From NCBI GenBank assembly GCA_026075535.2, contig AP026549.1, positions 4,588,001 to 4,652,000 of the forward strand: 64,000 nucleotides of DNA. Direction: 5' to 3'. A program made the translations under genes and the position numbers. The DNA comes from Tricholoma matsutake. Its lineage: Eukaryota; Basidiomycota; Agaricomycetes; Agaricales; Tricholomataceae. The notes beneath the pieces were generated by a model. That model was given only the letters and a program-made list of their open reading frames with translations. It had not been told where the DNA came from and ran no database searches. Shown piece by piece: positions 10,450 through 20,238 of the stretch (positions are counted from its first letter, which is position 1; each line of letters begins with the position of its first letter).

Positions 10450-10960
10450 CACCATTGACAATTCCCTCCCTTCTCTCCTCTCCATTCTACCACCACCACC
10501 ATTCCCATCCCCATTCCTATGACAGCAGGAGCTGCCAAGAGGCTGCAAATATTGGCCCATTTTGGATGCAACACAGGCCCAAATGATGCAGTTGTTGTTT
10601 GGGCCCACAGTAACTTTTTTTTGGTTCCTTTCTTGTTTTGTATTAACTTACTAATTGTTTTCTTTCATTTTTGGGATCTAAGCAACTGGCAATGACAGGT
10701 GCCAACACACAAACGATGCCCAACCATGACCACCAAACATGATACCAATGACTCCCCCTCCCCATTCAATTGGAATGTGAGGGTGTGGATTCAGGTTGGA
10801 AGGGTGGAGAGGGACACCAGGAGACCCACAAAGTGGGATACCTGCCTGGTAAGCCCCACCCAACCCCTCCAGTGCTATTTCACTGACCCCCCATAACCCC
10901 TCTGACCTAGGACCTACCCCCACCAGTGAAGAATAGCCACACCTCACCCCAACAACAATG
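10450..10960. repeat. Dispersed non-coding repeat family, copy B
   Basis: See copy A at 2990-3500. Shared blocks are the CCACCACCA start, GGCCCAAA...TTTGGGCC, a T-rich intron-like stretch with TACTAATTGTTTTCTTT, and GTGAGGGTGT with a following GTGGGATACC box. Finding the family both inside the 2569-5956 element and here shows that it is mobile or was carried by such elements. Confidence 0.75.
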
Positions 10961-11023
10961 GACAACCTATGGGTGCTAGCTCTCAACAAACTCCAGCACC
11001 AACACTGGCAACAGCATGCCTAA

Positions 11024-11233
11024 ATGATGGGAATCAACCCAGCAGGCCCCAGCACCACTCAACATGTACAAAAATACTATGTTGAGAAGATAATCGATGC
11101 ACATAAAGGTGGACGCAGCATGCAATACCTTGTTCATTGGGTAGGATATGGCCCCAAAGACAATGAATGGCTCCCTGGTTCTCAACTTGTGGACAACACC
11201 GCCTTGGACGACTGGTTGGCAGGATCACAGTAA
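11024..11233 (+). pseudogene. Chromodomain tail of a plus-strand gypsy integrase
   Basis: The plus strand encodes a chromodomain: YYVEKIIDAHKGGRSMQYLV, then HWVGYGPKDNEWLPGSQL, ending DDWLAGSQ and a stop at 11231-11233. This is the C-terminal module of chromovirus integrases, which bind modified histone tails. The catalytic integrase core is absent upstream. A purine run AGAGGGGGGGAGGG (11369-11382) and TGTAATCC follow, as expected for a polypurine tract and the start of a 3' LTR. Confidence 0.8.
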
Positions 11234-11368
11234 AGGTGTCATGTTCTGTTCACCTTCATCATGTCCCTGCTGCCAATAGCTTTTCCCTCAGGGTTTTTTG
11301 ATGCACCCAACAAGCAGTTTTATTTCACACTTACTTATGCCCTTTTTCCTGATGTTGTGAAATTTTTC

Positions 11369-11460
11369 AGAGGGGGGGAGGGTGTAATCCTGGAGGCTTA
11401 CTCATCTGTTACTCATATTTTGACACCTGTCACATTCCCCATATATACCTACTAACTCGT
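11369..11460 (+). repeat. Polypurine tract and truncated LTR start
   Basis: A purine tract ends at 11382, and TGTAATCCTGGAGGC opens a putative LTR that is cut off within about 80 bp. It abuts, tail to tail, the oppositely oriented integrase of gypsy no. 2. Confidence 0.5.
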
Positions 11461-12037
11461 CTGTCTTTGGTGATTATTGCTCCTGGTCGTGTGAATTTGC
11501 AGGAGGGGAATAGTGAATGGTCATTCTTGTTGAATTGTACTACTTCAGTGGTGTGGAATGTCAGATACACATTGGACAAGGGGGGAAGGTGGAGTGTCAC
11601 CATCAAAGCTCCGTGGTTCACATCCGCAATGGGATAAGGGCCATCAAATTGTGGCATGAATTTTGTGACTCTTTTCTCACCCTTTGCAGCATACTGTTGC
11701 CATCTGTTCTTTGTGGGCAGCATAACTTGGTCCCCAATGTCAAGGTCGAGGTTGGCATTACATGTGAGGTTGGTGTGTGCAGCTTGTGCCACCTTTGCTT
11801 TCAACAAGTTATCTTGTGCTTTGAAAACATCCTGTTGTAATTTTTTGATCAGTTCTTGTGCCCATACCTCTTCAGGGGGTGTTGGTGCAATAGGTGTGAA
11901 CAGTGGCAGGATCAGGCATGGACTTTGTCCCAGGCAAAGTTGAAAGGGCGAGTATCCTGTGGACTTGTTAACGGTGTTCATCAGTCAAAATGTATGTGAG
12001 GCAGCACCCATGCCCAGCCCTTTTGATTCCATGCAAC
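11430..12037 (-). pseudogene. Gypsy no. 2 integrase C-terminal part
   Basis: The minus strand encodes WNQKGWAWVLPHIHFD (just upstream of 11981), then NTVNKSTGYSPFQLCLGQSP, a long basic helix and the GPY/F-type motif FDGPYPIADVNHGAL. This is the region downstream of the DDE core of gypsy integrases. The chromodomain expected next is missing, because the frame ends at the junction near 11460. The upstream half of the same integrase lies 28 kb away, at 40069-41096. The two halves meet exactly at the ATGCAAC duplication flanking the giant element. Confidence 0.88.
12031..12037. repeat. Left target-site duplication of the giant element
   Basis: ATGCAAC, identical to 40062-40068. It lies in the gypsy integrase codons for His-Val-Ala-Trp. 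An original 8-bp duplication with one later change is possible. Confidence 0.85.
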
Positions 12038-12139
12038 CACAACTCTCAGTGACTTTAGACCATTATATATGGACTAACTAATGGTGGCTTTAGGCCGTAT
12101 TTAATGGTCCAGCTAATGTGGGCCCATAGACTGTAATAG
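12038..12139. repeat. Left terminal inverted repeat, outer part
   Basis: Outer 102 bp of the left inverted repeat. It resumes at 17897 after the copia insertion and matches, inverted, 40061 down to about 39850. Confidence 0.85.
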
Positions 12140-12444
12140 TGTTGGAGCAGACTATATACGCTGCACAGGGGAAGAGACAACACATTCCTTACAACCTACC
12201 TGGGGTTTAGTTAGACTTACAGCTAGGGTTAGCAGAGGTAAGAACACTGTATTCCTACTACGGTACAGGTTCTCCTTATATACATAATATTAAGGATGTC
12301 ACATGACTCGGGAATGTGTTTACCGCATGTATGCGCAGTAAGCGCAGTAACATGCGTATGCTGCATGTATCGCCTCATGTATACATGTGTATGCTGCATG
12401 TATTGCCTCATGTATACAGCATGCATCAGGGATTAATTTCAACA
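12140..12444 (-). repeat. Copia 3' LTR
   Basis: It begins TGTTG and ends CAACA on the minus strand. It is preceded on that strand by a polypurine tract, GAGGGGGGG (complement 12445-12453). Confidence 0.95.
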
Positions 12445-12476
12445 CCCCCCCTCAAACTGTACAGCGCTCTAAGCAG

Positions 12477-15400
12477 CTAGGTTTGAATCTCGAAAGTAAT
12501 TCCGAGAGAGTCTCTAAATTTCCTGAATAGGACGGCGCCAAGGTTCTTTGTGAACATGTCAGCCGGATTATCACTTCCAGGAATGAAAACGACTGTGACT
12601 TTGTCATTTTCTATGCATTCGCGGGTGTAGTGGTAGCGAATGTCTATATGTTTGGTCCTTCTTTCCTGAACTGGATTTGATCCAATAAAGATGGATCCTT
12701 GATTATCAGCGCAGATTGGTATGCGCTTCAGTGTATATCCAAGTTCCTGGAATAAGGACTCTATCCACACTATCTGCCGACAAGTGTTGGAGAGAGCCAT
12801 GTATTCGGCTTCTGTGGATGACAGTGCTACAGTTTTTTGTAAACGGGACTGCCAGCACACAATGCCACTCGCCAGAGTAGCAAAGTAACCCGTTGTAGAT
12901 CGGTGCTTGACTGTGTCAGCTGCTCAATCAGAATCTGTGAAGGCCTGTAGCCCCTCGGATTTCTCTCCATCATAGACCATACTGTACTTCTGGGTTCCCA
13001 CCAGATAGCGCATTATGTACATTGCTTTGTCTAGATGTTCTTGGCTAGGATTAGCTGAGAATTGCGACATCTTGATTACCGCGTAAGCGATATCAGGTCG
13101 CGTTCCGAGCATCAGATACAATAAAGATCCGATCACAGACTGATATTTTGATCTAAGCGCCGTGTTTGGCGTCGCTGTGTTCTCCGACGGTTTGTAGCCA
13201 GTCGGGAGCAGAGTGGGGGCAATCTTGGCATTTGTCATCTCGAACCTCTCAAGCACTTTGGCGAGATATTCTGTTTGATCGAGTTTGACTTTTGCAGCAG
13301 TCTGGGTGATGCGCATGCCTAAGAATTCCGTGACTTTTTCAGTACTACGGCACTCCCAATGCTTCAGGCAAGCATTCTTCTTTTCATCCACAAGTTTCTT
13401 GTTCTTGCCCATGAACAAGCCATCATCAACATAGACTAGCGCAATAACGATGCTGCCTGTCTTAGGATCCTTGTGTATGAAGATGCCGGCATCGGAGCTG
13501 GCGCGCACGAACCCAATGGTGCGCATAAATGCCTCTAGCTCTCTCCACCATGCTAGTGAAGCCTGTTTAAGGCCATACAATGCTTGGCGTAAGCGCATTA
13601 CTTTGCGCTCTTTACCCTCGAGTTTGAAACCCTCGGGTTGATCCATATAGATCTCCTCATCAAGTTTGCCATATAAAAATGTGGTTTTTACATCTAGACC
13701 AGTCATATACATGCCTTCTAGAGACGCAAGGGCAAACATGAGGCGTACGGTCTCGTAGCGGACTACTGGTGAGAAAATCTCATCAAAGTCAACGCCTTCG
13801 ACTTGTGAAAAGCCTTTGGCCACGAGTCTGGCTCGTTTTCTTCCGTCCGATTTCACAGAAAAAACCCATCTATTTTTGATCGTTTTTCGATCATGTGGAA
13901 GATCGACGATGTCATAGACTTGTCGCTTGCGAAGAGCCTCTAACTCTTCACGACAAGCCTGTTTCCACTCAAGTTGCTGCTGCTGGGGTAGGCGCGCAAT
14001 ATCGCGAAATTGGTTTGGAACTAGGCTTTTTCCGCTTGATGGTGTGACTGCTTTTGACAACAGCCAGCGGATAAGCTCATCTCCACCTTCCTTGGTTATC
14101 TTTTTAATATAACCTGCTTCGTCCGGTTCCCCCATTGGGTGATCATGTTCTTGATTATTGGAATCGGGCACACTCTCGTGGGGTGCCGAACTCGGTCCAG
14201 CAACCGGTTCTTGCTGTTGAGGTCGTGGTCGTGTTCAGTTATGATCCGAATCTTGACCCACAGACTTCTTCCAATATCGATCACGCGCAATGTCTCTCTC
14301 TATGTCAGAGGGGAGTCGCTGTTCTCCATAGGTATTGCCGGGACGGTTTGGGATTTTCCTCTGCCTGCCTGATCGACGGGGCAATTGCTGCCATTCCTGT
14401 TGATCTTCACGTCTTGGACGAAAGTCCTCAGTGCTAACTGGAGGCGGCGGAGGAGGAGCGTTAGTCGCATCGTCATGCACCTTTTGCTCGCTTGGTAAAT
14501 CATCATCATCATCTTCTGATGATGGAGGAAGGGGCGGATTTTGTGGCGGTATAGGGTCATCGCCATCCGTTCCAGATGAGTGGTCATCATCTTCTGGTTC
14601 TGGTGGAAAATCACCAAGGTCTGTCTTGGCAGGAGCTTTAGCTCCGGGACAGCATGGGAACATCGTTTCATCAAATAGTGCCATAGCACCAATGAATATT
14701 GCGCCATTTCGTCGCATGAAACAATATGCTTTAATGCCATCTTCTACTCCAAGGTACGTCATTAGCTCCGATCGAGGAGACAATGTTGTTGGACGTTTTT
14801 CCTTTGGTAGATAGACATAAGCACTGCAACCGAAGACCTTCAGATTGTTTAGATCTGGGCGGACCTTTGTCAGGTCCTCAAAAGGTGTCAGCCATTTCAG
14901 GCGCCTTATTGGGGTTCGGTTGTATAAATGTGTTGCATGTTCTATGCAAAATTCCCACCATGATTGTGGTAGACAAGCGGTGAATCGCAGGGTTTGCGAC
15001 TTTTCCATTATTGTCCTTATGGCGCGCTCTGCGCGCCCGTTCTGTTGATGAACGTGGGGTGCAGACATCTCTATTTTGATGCCTAAATCCTTGAGCTGTT
15101 TTTGTAGCTCACAATCCTTGAACTCCCCCCCTGGATCGACACGCCAGCGCTTGATTGTAGCGCCATATTGGGTCTTAGCCATTGCTTGAAATTGTCTAAT
15201 CGCTGCAGCAGCATCAGATTTCTTTCTCAGGCATTGGACCCAAATATGTGACGTTTTGTCATCCAGAAATACAATGAAGTATTTATGTTTGTGGTACGAT
15301 AGTACCGGGAGTTCCTTTAGGTCGGAATGTATTAATTCAAAGGATTTGTCAGCTCGTGAGTCTGACTCGGGAAAAGATTTTGAGGTCATTTTCCCTTCTG

Positions 15401-17375
15401 CACACCCTGGACATATAATTTTGTCTTTAGGAATAATTAAGTTCCTTGGGAATTGTATGGTGCTTTTAGGCATTTTCCCTAGCGCCTCTTTGGATGGGTG
15501 TCCAAGTCGCCTATGCCAAGTCAAGTAGTCAGCGACATAAATGGTCGCGACATTAACCTTTTTGGTGCTCAATATATGAGTCCGAGCCCAATAGATCGTG
15601 TCATTCCTCCTTAGAGGGACACAATGCATGATTGGGTTTCCATGCTCGATGAATGAAATGTATGCGGAGGAACCACGCACATCACTTCCGTCTTGTAAAA
15701 AGACCCCCATTGACATCAATCGAGTATTAATGTCAGGTATGTAGTAGACGGGGTATAGTCGCGTTTCACGTGTCTCTGACTTCCCATTACATACTACCTG
15801 GTGCCTAATGAAGACTGCTCCTTTTCCTACTATATGAGTAGTACCAGTGGCTGTTTGGACCAAGGTAGAGTCCTTTCTCGGTAAAGGCTCATAAGAAGCG
15901 AAATCTTTCATTTCACCAGTGAAGTGTTTTGATGCACCTGAATCCATGATCCAGTCGGCACCTTTCTTACAATCTCCCTTTGCACACATAGCACATATAT
16001 TAAGATCTACATAATTCCATGATACATTTAATAGCGGTAAAATTTCACATGAAAAGTTCGCTGTATTCATAGGAATTTTAATCTTAGTGCTTGTGGCAGG
16101 GAAAAGGACTGACCTGTCATCATACGCCCCTGTGTCAAGGGGTTCATTGACGAGCATTTCGTCGACGGCTTTCCACACTTCCTCGTCAGTTACTGGAGGT
16201 TCGGATCTGAGGGAGACGGTATCGTCTTCTACCTCCTCGATCGTTGCCTCGGTTTCTGGCTCTATCCTCCTTCTCTTACCTTCTCGCACCGTAATGTGCT
16301 CTTCCAGTGGTCGCAGGTTTTTCGCGCTGCGCGGAAGTTGCATGCACTCGAGGGTGTCTCGAGCTTGCTGGTATTCGGTGTAAACCGAGCGAGAAGAGGA
16401 GGCCGCGCCCGTGTATGCCTGTGCAGGCGGTCGGCGGCGAGGATCCCTTGTGGGAGTGTGTTCGCATCGCTCGATGCGCTGTATGAGCGGCATCGGCGGT
16501 ATGATGGTGCTATTACCATTTATGGTGGTAAAGGCGTTGGAGGTGAGGTGGGTATGTTTCTCTTTTGGCTTCTCCTCCTTAGTCTTTCTGTCCCCACGTC
16601 GTCCACGTTTTCGGGACGAGTCTCCGTTGCTGTTTTGCCCTTCTTTGGGCTGCCATTTGGGGTTTCCCCCCTTGCGCTTAACAGCGGAAAGTTTGTTGGC
16701 CTGAGGCTGGCCAGCAGGCTTTCCAACTGCTGTGCGCCTTGAAGCTTCAGCAACAATGGAGTCCTTGACATGTTTAAATGTCAAGGCGCTAGTGGCGGTC
16801 GTGTTAAGGACCGTTGCAGACAATGAGTCATACTTGCGCGGCATCGCAGCAAGTAGAATCATCGCCTGTACTAGCTCAGGGATGGCGACATTAGCAGCCG
16901 TGAGGCGCTCGAATTTGTCTGCCATTCTCGCAATCTCTGGTGCGGGGTTCGCAGCCGGGATCTTGATTGCTATTGCGGACCTAAAGTCCGAAAAGACTTG
17001 GGAGGGGCCATCCACACCATAATCGGTGCGAATGAGAACCCACACCTCCTCAGCAGTGTCCTTTGTGTTGGCACGCTGCCGAATGGAGGGGGCCAGGCAG
17101 AGCACTAGGCTACCAATAGCCTGGTCATTTTTGTTGCTCCAGGTCTGGAGCTTGGCATTAGCGTCCGCTACCAAGGTAGTGTTCGTTGCCGTCAAAGGAG
17201 GCGCCGGGGGCGGTTTTTGCTCCGCCCCGCTAGTTATTTGCCAGAGGCCCTGAGACCTGAGCCACGCCTTCATTGAGTCGGCCCATAGAATGTAATTTGA
17301 TCCGTCGAAAGTTTGAACGAGTTTTTCAAGAGTTGAAGACATGATTCTGTGGTGGCAGCTGTTAAAAGCGCTCAA
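12477..17375 (-). pseudogene. Copia Gag-Pol polyprotein, two TGA interruptions
   Basis: One frame of about 1,630 codons. Domains in order: copia-type Gag (LEKLVQTFDGSNYILWADSM near residue 16), a basic Lys/Arg-rich segment with no zinc knuckle, aspartic protease (WIMDSGASKHF), GAG-pre-integrase with HRRLGH and CPGCAEGK, integrase DDE (HSDLKELP, VDPGGEF, NGRAERAIR), RT (FDEIFSPVVRYETVRLMFAL, ALYGLKQA, YVDD intact) and RNase H (ALSSTEAEYMAL). TGA at complement 14232-14234 falls in a linker where CGA would read Arg. TGA at complement 12921-12923 falls in TDSD-W-AAD, where TGG is expected. RT reads VKTTFLYG where the family has VKTAFLYG, again a possible CpG change (ACC-ACA). It is nearly intact but probably inactive. 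Confidence 0.93.
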
Positions 17376-17579
17376 TCAGTCTTTTTACTCAATAAAACAC
17401 GTTTAACGTTCTCAGGAGAAAACACTCCTTCAGAGTGGTTAACACTAGTCAACCTAGGTTTTATATGCAGTTCACAGGGAGCACAATGCAGCTCACAAAG
17501 AGCGCAAGGTTATAATTTGGAGACGATGAAGTCAACGTCGTTCGCAGCTAATTAAAGCGCGTTCGCGACGTGCCCAGCA

Positions 17580-17591
17580 GGGCCCATAACC
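17580..17591 (-). promoter_or_regulatory. Copia primer-binding site, half-tRNA(iMet) type
   Basis: Directly inside the 5' LTR the minus strand reads GGTTATGGGCCC. Its complement GGGCCCATAACC looks like the anticodon stem-loop of initiator tRNA-Met (CAU anticodon). That matches the internal half-tRNA priming known for Drosophila copia and Ty5, rather than priming from the tRNA 3' end. Confidence 0.75.
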
Positions 17592-17896
17592 TGTTGGAGC
17601 AGACTATATACGCTGCACAGGGGAAGAGACAACACATTCCTTACAACCTACCTGGGGTTTAGTTAGACTTACAGCTAGGGTTAGCAGAGGTAAGAACACT
17701 GTATTCCTACTACGGTACAGGTTCTCCTTATATACATAATATTAAGGATGTCACATGACTCGGGAATGTGTTTACCGCATGTATGCGCAGTAAGCGCAGT
17801 AACATGCGTATGCTGCATGTATCGCCTCATGTATACATGTGTATGCTGCATGTATTGCCTCATGTATACAGCATGCATCAGGGATTAATTTTAACA
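17592..17896 (-). repeat. Copia 5' LTR
   Basis: 305 bp, TG...CA on the minus strand. It is followed outward by the AATAG duplication and then by the interrupted inverted repeat of the giant element. Confidence 0.95.
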
Positions 17897-18260
17897 AATA
17901 GACCATAGAAGATGTGTGGGCTCATCTGGCAGGTATAAGTTCATTTAAATAGAATGGGCTCATGGGTGAAATGAGTAGAGCTTTATACCACATGTGATGG
18001 GTGGGCCCATGGGATATGTTAGTATTGGAATAGACCATAGATGATGGGTGGGCTTATAGGACATGAGGACTTAGCAGTAGACCATGGATGATGGGGTGGG
18101 CCCAAGTGTAATTTTGGGACTGGTATGGATCATGTATAATGGGTGGGCCTATGTGATATGTTAGCATTGGAGCAGACCATGGCTGATGGGTGGGCCTATA
18201 GGACATATTGAAGCAGTAGACTATGAATGTTATGGTAGGCCCATGTAGGTCATGTTAGCA
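17897..18260. repeat. Giant element, rest of left TIR and subterminal repeat array
   Basis: This continues the left inverted repeat (ACCATAGAAGATGTGTGGGC aligns with ACCATAGTAGATAAGTGGGC on the inverted right end). Further in, units of the type GACCATAGATGATGGGTGGGC recur about every 60 bp (18032, 18078, 18176 and others). They mirror inverted units at 39540-39990, as expected of multiple transposase-binding sites. Confidence 0.8.
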
Positions 18261-18774
18261 GTGTATTAGACAATGAGATGAGGCTCTTACCATTGCTACA
18301 TCTTAGCCTTCCAAGAGACTACATGGTAGCAAATGCCCATATTACATATCAGCATCATAGATTCATAGTAGACCTTGAATATTTATTTGTCCTCTACTTG
18401 TGGCTGGATTGAACCATCGGGGTGAGTACATCAGGATTGAACCATCTCGGTGAGTAGATCTTGATTGGTCCATCGGGGTAAGAATGTCGGGATTGAACCA
18501 TCAGGGTAGGTACATTGGGAGAAGATTGTTCCATTGATGTAAGTCCATTGTGTTGGAATTTCATTGAGGTTAGTACCATTGGAATTGGTTCATCAATGTG
18601 GGAACATCAGATCAGAACATCAGTATATTTCCACTTTTCTATACTTTTGTTGGACTGTTCCAGCCTAATATATTTAAGTAGTGTTAGTGCCAGTGATAAT
18701 ATAATTCACTCTGATGTACTCATTCCTGCTTCAAGCTTACATCCCAATATTGGCATTCATTAAAATAATGTAAA
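18261..18774. other. No gene; short direct repeats
   Basis: Between the subterminal array and the first cargo gene. The box GGATTGAACCATC(A/G)GGGTGAGTA recurs at about 18410-18520 with variants. No open frame of note. Confidence 0.6.
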
Positions 18775-20058
18775 CTACAACTCAAATTTTGAATTGTTAG
18801 CTACATATGTCTTGAGGCAATCATGCAGTTGTTCAACACCAGCTGCAAGATATAACTCTGCTTCCAACAACCTGGAGAGCAGGATGGCCTGCTTTTCCTT
18901 TGCTGTTGTCCTTACTTCAATGCCTCTTATTGCCTCTCCACTTCCACTTTCCAAACCCAAATCCTTCATCACCTCCTCGATGCCAGGCCGCAAGAGGAAG
19001 GAGTGGACTGAAGCCGCCGACTCTTCAATCATTCCTTCCCCCCGATCCTCTACTGCTCTCCCCTTTCCCTTCACCGCTTTCCCAGATCCCAGCATGATGT
19101 CATCCACTTCCACTATCCCCACCGTCTCCTGCAGATTCTCCTCCTCCACAAACTCCACCTCATCCGATTCATCCCCCAGCTGGTCCACCTGCTCCTCTTC
19201 CTCAGTTTCTGGTTCGGGTGATCAATTGTCTTCAGAGGTCGGAGAAGGCGGTGTATGAGATTGTGGCCATTTCGGGGATGGCTGTTCCTCACTGCATATT
19301 GTTGTTCCGACGTCATAGTCAGGTGTAGAAGCAAAGTCGATGGGGTTGGAGGCTGGAGATGACAGAGTTTTCGGGATGGTGACAATTGGGGGTGTTGGTG
19401 GGTGAGGAATGAATACAGGCCTTGTCCTGAGAGGAAGAGGCGGGGGCAGCAACGGCAGTGGAAGTAGCGAATCCAACTTAACATTTCCTTCCATAATTTC
19501 TTCCATCCGGTGCTTGTTTATAGTCGCCTGTCATATGTGGAGTGGGGTTCCCTCCCTTGAACCTCACATGTCTATCATCACCCTCCTCGACATATCCACC
19601 AAGTGGAAGTGTGGGCGCCGGCATGCCATAGAATTGGGAAGATGGAATGAGTCCCCCCACAGAACCATCTTGAAATTGGGGATGGATAGCTGGCAGTCTC
19701 ATCATGGCTATTGGAACCTGAGGAGGTGTCAGTGTTTCAGGGAGGGTGGAGGTACTGGCAACCATTGATCTGCTCAGTTTCGGATGAGTTCTCAGTTTTG
19801 AAGATGGCTGAAATCCAGAATGAACCATCGGAGGCTCGATTTCAGCAGTAGAAAGAGTTAGCAGAGCTGTGCTGGGGTTGGGGACAGCAGATGTACTGCC
19901 ATCTGAAGATAAGTCCAACTTTCGATGCTTTGTCAGTCTGGATGAGGGTTGGTAGTCCGGCATAGAGGGAGCAGGTTGTTTTGATTTCGGGACCACCTGA
20001 AAACAATGTAATTACAACTAAATTAGTATTACAATTCACTTACCTTGATCTTTGGCAT
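18775..20058 (-). pseudogene. Giant-element gene A: acidic, Pro-rich protein, one TGA
   Basis: I do not recognise this gene. A consistent model has three exons, complement 20044-20058 (MPKIK), 19568-19996 and 18775-19512, with introns of 47 and 55 nt (GTAAGT...TTTTCAG and GTGAGG...AACAAG) and matching phases. That gives 393 residues. The protein is Pro/Ser-rich in the first half, then has an acidic stretch (DESDEVEFVEEENLQ) and a C-terminal predicted-helical part (ILLSRLLEAELYLAAGVEQL). A single in-frame TGA (complement 19219-19221, EDN-stop-SPEP) interrupts it; CGA is a likely ancestor. It is divergent from gene B, with about 180 bp between the start codons, so they may share a promoter. Confidence 0.6.
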
Positions 20059-20238
20059 TGGAATATTGGTTTCGGGGATGTTCGAATTGTTTTAGTACAC
20101 AAGTTCTCGATCGATCAATTGACTTACCATGTGGTTCCGATCGGATTCTCGCAAACAATACCGATCCAGTACTTCAACATTGTTCACTCAATCAATTAAC
20201 AATACTTTGCCCTTCAGCTTTGGATATCAACTCTGCAA

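Larger units (their letters stand above)
12140..17896 (-). mobile_element. Young Ty1/copia retrotransposon inside the giant element's TIR
   Basis: The LTRs are 305 bp each (12140-12444 and 17592-17896). By eye they differ at one base (12440 C, 17892 T). The target duplication is AATAG (12135-12139 and 17897-17901). The element lies on the minus strand. The coding region is a single frame from 17375 to 12477, broken only by two TGA codons. CpG is frequent, unlike in the surrounding gypsy DNA. It is the youngest insertion in the window together with, or after, Harbinger. Confidence 0.97.

Noticed and set aside
12229..17878. Identical 65-codon ORFs at 12229-12426 and 17681-17878
   Set aside because: They are the same stretch of the two copia LTRs, not genes.
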